Shown one piece after another: positions 33,903 to 43,142 of a stretch of DNA of 64,000 nucleotides. The position numbers were made by a program, and so were the translations under genes. The stretch is from Roseimaritima multifibrata (lineage in GTDB: Bacteria > Planctomycetota > Planctomycetia > Pirellulales > Pirellulaceae): positions 2,170,001 to 2,234,000 of the forward strand of contig NZ_CP036262.1 of assembly GCF_007741495.1 (NCBI RefSeq), written 5' to 3'. Position 1 is the first letter of the stretch, and each line of letters opens with the position of its first letter. The notes beneath the pieces are model-generated. The model did not search any database. It had not been told where the DNA came from and saw only the letters and a program-made list of their open reading frames with translations.

Positions 33903-36311
33903 ATGAATTTGCACTTCTTTGCTGCGATTATTGCGTGTCGGAACGCTGTTTCTCTTGGCGTGCTGATTCTGTTTGCCGTCTTGCCTGGCACGGTTCGTGG
34001 GGATTGGCAGGATGCGGATCTCGATTCGGTTGCTCGATTTGTTTCGTCGCATTGCGTGGATTGCCATGCCTCGGGTGATGCGGTTGGTAACTTTGATATC
34101 GAAGCGATTCCGCTTTCGGTTGCGGAGCTGAATTTGGCCGATTTTGATACGGCCCCCTGGGAACGAATCCTGCGACGGATCGATACTCGGCAGATGCCGC
34201 CTCCGGATGCTGATCGCCCGGCGGAGGCGGAATACGTTGCCGCGGCGGAAGCCCTTGGTCGAATACTTGCCGAGCGTGCGGAAGTGTTTCCGCGCACCGG
34301 TAAAGTTGCGGCGATCCGCCGGATGACGCGGATGGAATATCAAAATGCGATTCGCGATCTGTTGGGCGTTTCCATCGATGCTGCCTCATATCTTCCCAAA
34401 GACGAAGCGAGTCACGGATTTGACAATATTACGGTCGGCGAACTCTCGCCGACGCATTTGAATCGATACCTCTCGGCGGCTCAGGCGATCAGCCGTGCAA
34501 GTCTGGGTGGGATTGGTAATGGCCCCAGCGGTGTCACGATCCGTGTTCCTGCCGACCGCTCGCAAGAAGATCATGTCGCAGGGCTTCCTTTTGGGACTCG
34601 CGGTGGCACCCGTTTTGAGCATCTGTTTCCGCAGACCGGCGAATATGAGTTCGAACTGAAATTGACGCGGGATCGTGATGAGAAAGTGGAGGGGCTTTTT
34701 CAGTCTCATGATATTGACGTTCTGGTGGACCGCGAACCGTTGCATCGCTTTACGGTCCACCCACCGGGCAAAACGGCGGGATCGAATCGCAATGACTATA
34801 CCCATGTCGATTCGCATTTACGGTGTCGCGTGCAAATCGACGCAGGGCTCCGTTCCGTTGGCGTCACCTTTCCAAAAACATTTGCGTCACTGGTTGAGTC
34901 AAAGCGTCAGCCGTTTGATGCTAGTTTTAATCGCCACCGGCATCCCCGCCGGACGCCCGCGATCTATCAGATTTCGATCGTAGGGCCGTTTAACGGGAAA
35001 GGCCCCGGCAACACGCTCAGCCGAAGAATGATCTTTGGTGATTCCGGGGTCCCACAAGCGACCGACCGCGACCAAGCAAAGTCGATTCTGGCAAAGGTGG
35101 CCCGCATCGCCTATCGAAGGAATCTTGACGAACAGGATTTGACGGTCCTGATGCGTTTTTTTGATCTTGAATCCGATGTTGGATTTGAAGCGGGGATTGA
35201 ATCCGGGATCGCTGCGATATTGGTTAACCCGAATTTTCTGTTTCGCGTCGAGCAAACGCCGGCGGTTGAAGAGGGGGCGGCGGTCGGATTCATTAGCGAT
35301 TTCGAATTGGCTTCGCGTCTCTCTTACTTCTTATGGAGCAGTTTGCCGGATGAACGGCTGCTGCAGCTGGCGGAAAGCCAGCAACTGCACAAGCGGGATG
35401 TCCTTCGCACCGAAGTGGAGCGGATGTTGTTGGATGATCGCTCTCGTTCATTGGTCGATAACTTTGCTTCCCAGTGGCTCTATTTGCAAAATCTAGAATC
35501 GATTACCCCCGACTTACGGTTGTTTCCAGACTTTGACGACAATCTTCGTCAAGCTTTTCAGCAAGAAACGAAACACCTCTTTCTGCAGGTTCTTCGCGAT
35601 GATCGAAGTGTCTTGGATCTGATTCGATCGAAGCACACGTTTTTGAATGAGCGGCTTGCCACGCATTATGGGATTGCGGGCGTCACTGGCAGTGAATTTC
35701 GACGCGTTGAACTGGACGGTAACAGCCATCGCGGAGGGATCTTGCGGCATGGCAGTATCCTGATGGTGACCTCTTACGCGACTCGTACATCGCCGACGAT
35801 TCGTGGTAACTGGGTTCTTGAAAATATCTTTGGCACCCCCGCGCCACCTCCGCCACCGGACATTCCAAATTTGAAGGAAATGTCATCGGTGAAAGCGTCG
35901 ACGGTTCGCGAGCGTTTAGCGGTCCACCGTCAGAACCCGGCCTGTGCAAGTTGCCATGATCGAATCGACCCGGTTGGATTTGCGCTTGAAAATTTTGATG
36001 CCGTTGGCCGCTGGCGGACTTTTGAAGGAACCCTTGCTGTCGATTCACGCGGAGCGCTGCCGGATGGATCGGAAGTGCTGTCGGTTGACGATCTGGAAAA
36101 CGGGATCGTGAATCGGCCGACGATTTTTGCTCGGACGTTGACCGAGAAACTGATGACGTTTGCACTCGGCCGATCCGTTGAAGCGGCGGACGGTCCTGCA
36201 GTTAGACAAGTTGTTCAGAACGCAGCAAGACAAAACTATCGCTTTTCAAGCCTCCTTACCGAGATCGTGCTAAGCGATCCATTCCGTTTGCGGAGTACCG
36301 TTGAACCATGA
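33903..36311 (+). CDS. Planctomycete cytochrome protein with PSCyt and DUF1587/1595/1592/1588/1585 domains
   Basis: 802 residues, secreted by an N-terminal hydrophobic signal (AVSLGVLILFAVLPGTVRG). The first heme-type motif CVDCH is at 51-55. The DUF1587 region follows (RRMTRMEYQNAIRDLLGV). After a beta-rich stretch come DUF1595 (RIAYRRNLDEQDL), DUF1592 (FELASRLSYFLWSSLPDERLLQLAESQ) and DUF1588 (GGILRHGSILMVTSYATRTSPTIRG split, with a second motif CASCH at 681-685, then HDRIDPVGFALENFDAVGRWR). DUF1585 ends it (TEKLMTFALGRSVEAAD). Enzymatic role unknown; periplasmic redox work on polymers is often suggested. It overlaps the next gene by ATGA. Confidence 0.88.
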   Translation: MNLHFFAAIIACRNAVSLGVLILFAVLPGTVRGDWQDADLDSVARFVSSHCVDCHASGDAVGNFDIEAIPLSVAELNLADFDTAPWERILRRIDTRQMPPPDADRPAEAEYVAAAEALGRILAERAEVFPRTGKVAAIRRMTRMEYQNAIRDLLGVSIDAASYLPKDEASHGFDNITVGELSPTHLNRYLSAAQAISRASLGGIGNGPSGVTIRVPADRSQEDHVAGLPFGTRGGTRFEHLFPQTGEYEFELKLTRDRDEKVEGLFQSHDIDVLVDREPLHRFTVHPPGKTAGSNRNDYTHVDSHLRCRVQIDAGLRSVGVTFPKTFASLVESKRQPFDASFNRHRHPRRTPAIYQISIVGPFNGKGPGNTLSRRMIFGDSGVPQATDRDQAKSILAKVARIAYRRNLDEQDLTVLMRFFDLESDVGFEAGIESGIAAILVNPNFLFRVEQTPAVEEGAAVGFISDFELASRLSYFLWSSLPDERLLQLAESQQLHKRDVLRTEVERMLLDDRSRSLVDNFASQWLYLQNLESITPDLRLFPDFDDNLRQAFQQETKHLFLQVLRDDRSVLDLIRSKHTFLNERLATHYGIAGVTGSEFRRVELDGNSHRGGILRHGSILMVTSYATRTSPTIRGNWVLENIFGTPAPPPPPDIPNLKEMSSVKASTVRERLAVHRQNPACASCHDRIDPVGFALENFDAVGRWRTFEGTLAVDSRGALPDGSEVLSVDDLENGIVNRPTIFARTLTEKLMTFALGRSVEAADGPAVRQVVQNAARQNYRFSSLLTEIVLSDPFRLRSTVEP

Positions 36312-37648
36312 GAAAGCTATCCATATCCCGGCGAACGATGTTACGCGGTACCGGGACTGCGATTTCACTTCCGTTGCTTGACGCGATGGTTCCCGCAATG
36401 ACGGCATTGGCCGACACCGTCGCTGCCGATAACCATTTGAAGCGGATCGGTTATATCTATGTTCCGATGGGCTTTAATCCGGCGCACTGGACGCCAACGG
36501 ACGATACTCTGGAGCAGCTTCCTTCCAGTTTGGAACCGCTTCAGGCGATCAAGGATCAAGTCACCGTCATCACGAATACCGATCTGAAGAATGCCTACCC
36601 AGGATCACATGCGACATCGAATTCGACGTTCTTGAGTGCCGCTAGGGCTAAGCAGACGGAGAGCAGCGACTATCGCAGCGGCACGACGGTTGATCAAATT
36701 GCGGCCCGCCATATTGGACAGGATTCGCAGCTTCCTTCCCTTGAGCTTTCGATGGACCTGTTGTCGACCGTCGGGCAGTGCGACAACGGATACGCCTGCG
36801 TCTACCAGAACAGTTTGTCTTGGTCGTCGCCAACCGCTCCGCTTCCCTCCGAGGCACACCCGCGGATCGTGTTTGAGAGCTTGTTCGGTGAAGGAGGTAC
36901 GCCCGAGCAACGTCGGATCGCCCTGCAAAAGCGAAGCAGTTTGCTGGATTTGGTTACCGGTGAAATCAAACGGATTAAACAGCGAGTGGGGCCGGGCGAT
37001 CGAAACAAGATCGACGGATACCTTGATAGTATTCGCGAAGTCGAACGCCGGATCCAAAATGCGGAACGCAATGCTGCTGACAATCCGCTGCCGGATCTGG
37101 ATCGGCCCGTCGGCGTGCCGACTGACTATGCGGAACATGCGGCGCTAATGTTCGAGCTTCAATTGTTGGCATTTCAAGGTGATATTACCCGCGTTGTCAG
37201 TTTCCAGTTGGCTCGCGAGGCAAGTACACGCACCTATCCGGAAATTGGTGTTCCCGAACCGCATCACCCGATTACCCATCACGGGAAAGATCCCGAGAAA
37301 CTAGAAAAGGTGGCGAAGATCAATCGCTTTCATCTGTCGTTGTTCGCTGATTTTCTGAAACGGATGCAGGAAACGCCTGAGGGGAACGGGAATTTGTTGG
37401 ACCATTCCCTCTACATGTATGGGAGTGGGATGGGAGATCCCGATAAGCATGACCACACCAATTTGCCGTTGGTGATTGCCGGAGGGGCTGCGGGACAGAT
37501 GCGCGGTGGAAGGCATATTCAGTACGACGACCCGATGCCGCTGTCCAATGTGCACTTGACCCTGCTGAACAAGATCGGTGTGCCGCTAGAATCCTTTGCC
37601 GACAGTACGGGCACGATCGACGAACTGTTTGATCCCGTGACGCTTTAA
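36308..37648 (+). CDS. DUF1552 (HxxSHH-type) protein with Tat-like signal
   Basis: 446 residues. Twin-arginine leader SRRTMLRGTGTAISLPLLDAM suggests Tat export, fitting a folded, metal-containing enzyme. DUF1552 landmarks: YVPMGFNPAHWTPT, SHATSNSTFLSAARAKQTE, SLELSMD, YDSIREVERRI-like helices and the metal-type motif HHPITHHGKDPEK (Thr in place of Ser in HxxSHH). The end has YMYGSGMGDPDKHDHTNLPLVIAGG. It resembles DUF1501, a sulfatase/phosphatase-fold family. Start overlaps the previous stop (ATGA), so the cytochrome and this protein are translationally coupled and probably act together. Confidence 0.9.
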   Translation: MRKLSISRRTMLRGTGTAISLPLLDAMVPAMTALADTVAADNHLKRIGYIYVPMGFNPAHWTPTDDTLEQLPSSLEPLQAIKDQVTVITNTDLKNAYPGSHATSNSTFLSAARAKQTESSDYRSGTTVDQIAARHIGQDSQLPSLELSMDLLSTVGQCDNGYACVYQNSLSWSSPTAPLPSEAHPRIVFESLFGEGGTPEQRRIALQKRSSLLDLVTGEIKRIKQRVGPGDRNKIDGYLDSIREVERRIQNAERNAADNPLPDLDRPVGVPTDYAEHAALMFELQLLAFQGDITRVVSFQLAREASTRTYPEIGVPEPHHPITHHGKDPEKLEKVAKINRFHLSLFADFLKRMQETPEGNGNLLDHSLYMYGSGMGDPDKHDHTNLPLVIAGGAAGQMRGGRHIQYDDPMPLSNVHLTLLNKIGVPLESFADSTGTIDELFDPVTL

Positions 37649-37694
37649 CCCGATTGGACGATTCCAGGCACGCTTTCGATCCTTTGTTTTAAGG

Positions 37695-39137
37695 TTGTCT
37701 GTTTTGTTGACTCTTCTGAACATCCGGCAGGGATTCGTCTTGATGGTCCTTACGATTGCAACGCCAGTGGTGGTCGCTGCGCCGCCTCAAACCCTGGCCG
37801 ATTTGGCGGAAGGGAAGGACTGGGATCGCGTCAGCGCGATGTTGGAGAAAGGGGAGGACGCCGGTTCGAAGCAGCCGGATGGAACGACGGCTTTGCACTG
37901 GGCGGCATTCTACGATCAGGCCGAAATGGTTAAACGCTTAGCAAAGCACGGTGCGGACCTGGACGCATTGAATCGCTATCAGGTGTCGCCGCTGAGTCTG
38001 GCGTGCGAATATGGGAATGCCAAAGCGGCGATGGCACTGATCGAATTGGACGCGGATGTCGAATCGAAACGGATTGGCAAAGAGACGCCCTTGATGCTGG
38101 CTGCGCGAAACGGAGATCCGCAGATCGTGAAGAGGCTTCTCCAGCATGGTGCCTCCGTCAAATCACAAGAGGTTGGTGGGCAAACCGCTCTGATGTGGGC
38201 TGCCGCCGCAGGGAATGCTGAAGCGGCTGCGCTGTTGATCGATGCGGGAGCCGATATCCATCGAACATTGCGGGCGTCTGGGTTTTCTGCGCCCATGTTT
38301 GCGGCTCGCCAAGGGCAAACCGACGTGATGATGAAGTTCATCGAATCGGGGTTTGACGTCCACACGGTCATCCAGCCGAAAAGGAGTGGGGCCCGTGATC
38401 CGCGGAAGGGGACGTCGGCGTTGCTGTTGGCCGTCGAAAGTGGGCATTTAGACCTTGCCCTTCGTCTGGTGGAAGCGGGCGCGGACCCGAACGACCAACG
38501 CAGCGGTTTTGCGCCGCTGCATGCAATCACGTGGGTGCGACGAACCGAACGAGGAGACAACCCGGCGGGGGATCCTGCGCCACGGATTACGGGGGACTTA
38601 AGTACGCTGGATTTTGTCAAAGCGATCGTCGCGGCGGGAGCGGATATCAACCTTCGGATTCACAACGGGAAACCTCGCGGAGGCCGTTTGAATCCGAAAG
38701 GGGCCACCCCCTTCTTGTTGGCGTCGCGGGGCGCCGATATTCCGCTGATGCGATTGATGTTGGAACTGGGGGCCGATCCAACGATCCCGAACGCCGATGG
38801 GACAACACCCCTGTTGGCGGCCGCCGGGGTGGGCGTGATTGCGGTGGGCGAAGAACCGGGGACGGAGGAAGAAGTGAATCTCGCGTTGCGAATGTTGTGC
38901 GATCTTGGCCTGGATCCGAACGCGGTCGATCGCAAGGGAGAAACCGCCATGCATGGTGCTGCACTCCGCACTTTCCCAAAAACCGTCGCGGTCCTGGCTG
39001 AGCTTGGGGCCGATCCCAAGATCTGGAATCGTGAAAACAGACGCGGGTGGACGCCTCACGAGATCGCTGCCGGGCAGCGTCCAGGCAGTGTAAAACCGTC
39101 GCCGGTGACCATCGCGGCTCTCGACGAAGCTCTGTGA
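37695..39137 (+). CDS. Secreted ankyrin-repeat protein
   Basis: 480 residues from a TTG at 37695, which gives a plausible signal peptide (LLNIRQGFVLMVLTIATPVVVAAPP); an internal ATG at 37743 is the alternative. Ankyrin repeats run nearly the whole length, for example DGTTALHWAAFYDQAEMVKRL, IGKETPLMLAARNGDPQIVKRL, GGQTALMWAAAAGNAEAAALLI and KGATPFLLASRGADIPLMRLML, each followed by xxGAD or ELGAD. It follows the DUF1552 gene by 46 bp, which fits the common pairing of ankyrin and cytochrome genes in planctomycetes. A scaffold role is inferred. The stop lies in a 7-bp hairpin (39116-39142). Confidence 0.85.
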   Translation: MSVLLTLLNIRQGFVLMVLTIATPVVVAAPPQTLADLAEGKDWDRVSAMLEKGEDAGSKQPDGTTALHWAAFYDQAEMVKRLAKHGADLDALNRYQVSPLSLACEYGNAKAAMALIELDADVESKRIGKETPLMLAARNGDPQIVKRLLQHGASVKSQEVGGQTALMWAAAAGNAEAAALLIDAGADIHRTLRASGFSAPMFAARQGQTDVMMKFIESGFDVHTVIQPKRSGARDPRKGTSALLLAVESGHLDLALRLVEAGADPNDQRSGFAPLHAITWVRRTERGDNPAGDPAPRITGDLSTLDFVKAIVAAGADINLRIHNGKPRGGRLNPKGATPFLLASRGADIPLMRLMLELGADPTIPNADGTTPLLAAAGVGVIAVGEEPGTEEEVNLALRMLCDLGLDPNAVDRKGETAMHGAALRTFPKTVAVLAELGADPKIWNRENRRGWTPHEIAAGQRPGSVKPSPVTIAALDEAL

Positions 39138-39260
39138 GAGCCGAGAGCGATGTGTCTGGTGTCTTCCCTCCTGCCCAAGGCGCAGCTTCACCGTCTGCTG
39201 ATCCGCGTTCTCAATCAAGGCGTATCGAAAATCTAGCCGTGGCGAGGTGCCGTGGTTCTT

Positions 39261-41264
39261 CTACCTTGCGTTTCGTAGGGTCCACCATAACTGTCGCAGC
39301 GCGACCGCTGGATCGTCGCTGCTGGCTCGCAGATTCTCAGCCGCTTCGCGTTGCTGCTTGCTGGGGGTCCAGTAGCCGGCCGCGTAGAACAGGTGCAAAG
39401 CCTGTTCGTCGTAGGAGTCGATCGAATGGAGCCACTGAGCGGGGATCGTTGCCGACGTTTCGTGGGAAGTCGGAAAGGTGGTTCGCAGCCAATCCTCAAG
39501 CGATACATCCGGTTTGCGCCGGACGTACGGTTTGGTGTATTCGGTCGCGATTGGCTGGGCAAGCGTGGCAGGTACCGCGTTGATGTTGTTGCCGCCGTTC
39601 CACTGCATGGCTAAATCGACCAATCCTTCCAGAGGAAGCGATTCGGTTGCCGCAGGGAAAGCCGCAAAGACGCGTTCTTTAGATTCCGCGTTTGCCAGTT
39701 CGACATTGGATGCCCAGATGCCTTCCTGGGAACGAGCGTCCAAAGCTTGTGATTGATGCATCGGTGGAGCCGTCACGATCCAACTGACCAGTTTGGAGAT
39801 GTTGAAATCATAGGCTCGCGTTTGGCTGGCCAAGTAGTCGCGAATCTGCGTAAATTCCTGCTCACTTGGTGGCGCGTCGGGATCCGAAACCGCTCCCGTC
39901 AATGGACGACCGTAGACGGCACTCCATAGACGATTCACCAGCGCCTGCGCCAGGCGTGGGTTGTTTTTCCAGTAGGATGAAACGGCTCGCAATTCGGTCA
40001 GCTTTAAATCGGTTTGATTTTCGGGGACCAATCCCAGCCAGGCGGCCGGGATCGCGGGTTCGGCATAGCGTTGGCGGCCGTCGGCCAATTCGTAGAACAG
40101 GTCTTTGGGGGAGGTCGGATCTTTGGCAACGCCGCGCTGCAGAACCGAAGCAAACGCCCAGTAGTCCGACTGTTGCAGTTTGCTGTCCAGCGGATGGTCA
40201 TGGCAGCGAGCACAGCCAGCATCGACGTCCAACAGGCTATGAGCAACCTGCTGCGTCAGTTCCAGTCCGCTGTCCCCGCGGAGGCTTTTCTGCCAGATCC
40301 AGGGAGCCGTCGATTTCTCGGGAGCGGAAGCAAACAGTTGTGTGACGATGACGTCAAAACCGGCATCTTCGTTCAGTGCGTCGGAAACAAATTGTTGCAG
40401 CGTTTCGCGTTCGGTTTTATCGAGCGGTTTCCAGTCCCGTCCCAGTAATTGTTCAAGCAGCAATTGACTGATTGCGTCTCGAGCCGCCTCCGTTTTCAGT
40501 TGAGCCTGAACGGTCGTCGCATTGATTTCTTTTGTCGGATCGATTTCGATCGACAACAGGCTTTCCAGTCGCGACGCAACTTCGTCGGAGTTCGCCAATG
40601 CCGTGGGCTGCACGTCGACCTGTTTCCATGCCGCTAAGAAATGTTCGCCCAGTTGTTTCCGAATCACCGGTTCACGGTCCGCGACCGGTGGCAAAACCTT
40701 GGCTTGGGTCAATAGTTCCGCGGTGTAGCGGAAACTTTGCTCCGGCGTGAGCGGGCTCTCTTTCGGGTTCGCGAACGGCTCCAGATCGTTGGGGTCGTTA
40801 GCGTTTGCTAGATCGGTTGTGGAGGCAGGAAGGTCTAGCGGGTAGGAAGGGTCGACCGCTGTGGAATTTGCCAAATCGTTGCGAAGGGTATCGTCCATCG
40901 CCGCTGGATTGTCCGATCTGTTTTGTTCTGGTTCCCCGGTCACTCCGGCGACTTCACTGTTGGGGTCTTGATCGTTGAGGCCGCGAACGGAGACCAGCAG
41001 CAATGTTGCAGCGGCGAGCGCTGCGATTCCCAAGATTGCGACGGAGAACGCGCGACGTTTTTTCGATCTGGATGCCCCATCGACGCCTATACCCAACCGA
41101 TTTTCCGCAAGGGAATCGGCCGGTTCGTTCTGCAAACGCTGCAGAATGATATCGGTCTGGTCCACGGGACGACCGCCACCAAGGATCTCCGTTAGGAAAA
41201 CCTCTAGCGCGGCATCGTCGACGCTGGATCGGGTTAGATCGTGTTGAGTTGGTTCGTCACGCAT
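39261..41264 (-). CDS. Membrane anti-sigma-like protein fused to a DUF1549/DUF1553-type cytochrome domain
   Basis: 667 residues. The first 70 are cytoplasmic, acidic and helical (DDAALEVFLTEILGGGRP), then one membrane span near 72-93 after RSKKRR, so the remaining 570 residues face the periplasm. That part contains the heme-type motif CARCHDHPLD (Cys351, Cys354, His355) and, further on, LVNRLWSAVYGRPLTG and KLVSWIVTAPPMHQSQ. These align with CTQCHNHPF, FVNRMWGHFLGYG and QLIEWITLSRPYQLSSQ of the DUF1549/1553 protein encoded at 43143-44789. No zinc HxxxCxxC anti-sigma motif is visible. The start overlaps the sigma gene by 31 bp. Anti-sigma function is inferred from topology and position. Confidence 0.8.
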   Translation of the reverse strand: MRDEPTQHDLTRSSVDDAALEVFLTEILGGGRPVDQTDIILQRLQNEPADSLAENRLGIGVDGASRSKKRRAFSVAILGIAALAAATLLLVSVRGLNDQDPNSEVAGVTGEPEQNRSDNPAAMDDTLRNDLANSTAVDPSYPLDLPASTTDLANANDPNDLEPFANPKESPLTPEQSFRYTAELLTQAKVLPPVADREPVIRKQLGEHFLAAWKQVDVQPTALANSDEVASRLESLLSIEIDPTKEINATTVQAQLKTEAARDAISQLLLEQLLGRDWKPLDKTERETLQQFVSDALNEDAGFDVIVTQLFASAPEKSTAPWIWQKSLRGDSGLELTQQVAHSLLDVDAGCARCHDHPLDSKLQQSDYWAFASVLQRGVAKDPTSPKDLFYELADGRQRYAEPAIPAAWLGLVPENQTDLKLTELRAVSSYWKNNPRLAQALVNRLWSAVYGRPLTGAVSDPDAPPSEQEFTQIRDYLASQTRAYDFNISKLVSWIVTAPPMHQSQALDARSQEGIWASNVELANAESKERVFAAFPAATESLPLEGLVDLAMQWNGGNNINAVPATLAQPIATEYTKPYVRRKPDVSLEDWLRTTFPTSHETSATIPAQWLHSIDSYDEQALHLFYAAGYWTPSKQQREAAENLRASSDDPAVALRQLWWTLRNAR

Positions 41265-41785
41265 GTTTTTAACTGTTGTTTGGCTCGCTGCATTAAATTG
41301 CGAGCGCCATGTTCGGAAATGCCCAGTGCATCCCCGATTTCGGCTCGGCTTGCCGAGTCGGAGTAACGCATTCGAAGTGCCTTGCGGGCTCGGTCGGTCA
41401 GGGCTGCGAGGCAGTTACGCAGTGCGTCACCCGCTTCGTCCCCCGTTAGATCGGCCCCTGCCCAGCGATCCCAAGATTCATCGAATAATTCAAACGCTGC
41501 GACCGGTTGTTCTTTTGCTTTTCGGCGATGCATTGAAACGACCAAGTTATAGGCCGTTCGCCGCAAGTAAGCCGATGTCGCCGCGTCACTGTGTTGCACG
41601 AAGGTGTCGCGTCGCAACACCTTTAAAAACGTTTCTTGAGTAATATCATCTGCCGTGCTCGCATCGCATCCCAACACGCGCAGGTACCTCCAGACGCCCT
41701 TCTGGTGGCGTTTGATAAGTTCCGCTGGTGTCCGTTCAACGTGTTCGTTAATCGTGGACTTCTGCTTTGAACTAGCAATACTCAA
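41234..41785 (-). CDS. ECF-type RNA polymerase sigma factor
   Basis: 183 residues from a TTG at 41785, 9 bp after the DUF1501 stop; no better start is present. Region 2 is seen in GVWRYLRVLGCDASTADDITQETFLKVLR and AYLRRTAYNLVVSMHRRKAKE. Region 4 is LAALTDRARKALRMRYSDSASRAEIGDALGISEHGARNLMQRAKQQL, with its helix-turn-helix. It should direct polymerase to a small regulon. The rare TTG start suggests low output. The overlapping downstream membrane protein is its likely anti-sigma partner, and the two upstream genes are likely targets or partners. Confidence 0.9.
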   Translation of the reverse strand: MSIASSKQKSTINEHVERTPAELIKRHQKGVWRYLRVLGCDASTADDITQETFLKVLRRDTFVQHSDAATSAYLRRTAYNLVVSMHRRKAKEQPVAAFELFDESWDRWAGADLTGDEAGDALRNCLAALTDRARKALRMRYSDSASRAEIGDALGISEHGARNLMQRAKQQLKTCVTNQLNTI

Positions 41786-41794
41786 AAGGAAAAC

Positions 41795-43081
41795 CTAAAC
41801 GATGAGTTCTCGGATTAGTTTTCCACCGCCTGCAATCTTCATCGGACGGCCATTTTTCGAGGTGTAGGTTGTTTCCAAAGAAATTCCCAACCCACGGCAA
41901 ACGGTTGCCATCAGATCTTCGCTGCTGAATGGTTCGGATTCAACGGTTGAACCATCGCTGCTGGTTTCGCCGACAGCCAAACCACCTTTGAGCCCGCCGC
42001 CACCAACCACGCAGCTCCAGGCTCGTGCAAAGTGGTCGCGTCCCGCACCGGCGTTGATGCGTGGGGTACGGCCGAATTCACCCATCCAGATAATCGCGGT
42101 GTTTTCCAGCAGCCCACGTTGTTCAAGGTCGGCGGTCAGGGCTCCCATTGCCTTGTCCATTTGCGGCAATTTGGTATCGGCCAGGGTTGGGAAAATCCCC
42201 GCGTGATTGTCCCAGCCGCCCAGATCGACTTCGATAAAGGGAACGCTCGCTTCGACAAGGCGTCTGGCCAGCAAGCAACCTTGGCCGAAGCGGTTGGTGC
42301 CGTACATCTCTTTCATCGCTTCAGGTTCTTCGTCAACCTTAAACGCTTTCATCTGTTCGCTTGTCATTAGATCAAGCGTCTTCTTCAGTACTTTTTGGTG
42401 CTCGGTGGCCGCGGAAGCTCGGGTGCGGCCGATGAATCCTGATTCGATTACATCAAGCGCTGCCATTCGTTGCAGTAAGCGACGCTCTTCCAGTTGCATT
42501 TTCAGGTTTCGGATCTGGCCGTTGCTGGTTACCGAGAATGGAGCCCAGGCCATGCCGAGGAATCCTGGTCCAGTGCTGGCGCCGCCGATCGAAACAAACG
42601 GAGGGATCGCTAGTCCGTCGCGTTGGCCGTACAGTTCGTGAGCCAGCACGCTTCCGTAGCCAGGGTGTTCGATGTTCGGGTTAGGAACATACCCGGTGTG
42701 CATGTAGTAGCGTCCGCGATTATGGTCCGCTTCGCGGGTGCTCATCGAACGAACGACCGACAGGTTGTGCATCTGTTTTGCCGTTTCCGGCATGTGCTCA
42801 CAGATTTGCATGTCACCAGAGGTGCTGATGGGATTGAACGGGCCACCCGTTGCGGTTCCCGGTTTCATGTCCCACATGTCGATCGTGGAGGGACCGCCAC
42901 CCATCCACAGCAGAATCGCAGACTTTTGGTTCTTCCGCATTTCTTCCGCATGGACGTTGATGCTGTTGCCCATCAGGGCAGCGGTGCCAGCCATCATCGA
43001 GGCACCCGCCATATGTTTGGCGAAGTGCCGGCGGGTCATCCCTGCAGGCGTTGCCCAGGGTAGGTTGGAAGGACGATGCAT
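41795..43081 (-). CDS. DUF1501 protein with Tat-like signal
   Basis: 428 residues. Leader PAGMTRRHFAKHMAGASMMAGTAALM is Tat-like. DUF1501 has an alkaline-phosphatase/sulfatase-like fold. Here ILLWMGGGPSTIDMWDMKPG, VRSMSTREADHNRGRYYMHTGY, LVEASVPFIEVDLGGWDNHAGIF and IIWMGEFGRTPRINAGAGRDH are seen, the last two holding probable metal ligands. It is encoded 61 bp after the DUF1549/1553 gene, its usual partner in Planctomycetes, and 9 bp before the sigma factor. The substrate is unknown. Confidence 0.92.
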   Translation of the reverse strand: MHRPSNLPWATPAGMTRRHFAKHMAGASMMAGTAALMGNSINVHAEEMRKNQKSAILLWMGGGPSTIDMWDMKPGTATGGPFNPISTSGDMQICEHMPETAKQMHNLSVVRSMSTREADHNRGRYYMHTGYVPNPNIEHPGYGSVLAHELYGQRDGLAIPPFVSIGGASTGPGFLGMAWAPFSVTSNGQIRNLKMQLEERRLLQRMAALDVIESGFIGRTRASAATEHQKVLKKTLDLMTSEQMKAFKVDEEPEAMKEMYGTNRFGQGCLLARRLVEASVPFIEVDLGGWDNHAGIFPTLADTKLPQMDKAMGALTADLEQRGLLENTAIIWMGEFGRTPRINAGAGRDHFARAWSCVVGGGGLKGGLAVGETSSDGSTVESEPFSSEDLMATVCRGLGISLETTYTSKNGRPMKIAGGGKLIRELIV

Positions 43082-43142
43082 TGTGAAGCTCCTAAGCGGA
43101 TTTAGAAAAGTAGTTCAGCGATTCAGAAAAGAGGCTGGGGAT

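Noticed and set aside
39116-39142. Terminator at the end of the ankyrin gene
   Set aside because: GGCTCTC pairs with GAGAGCC across the stop codon, but the loop is long and no U-tract follows.
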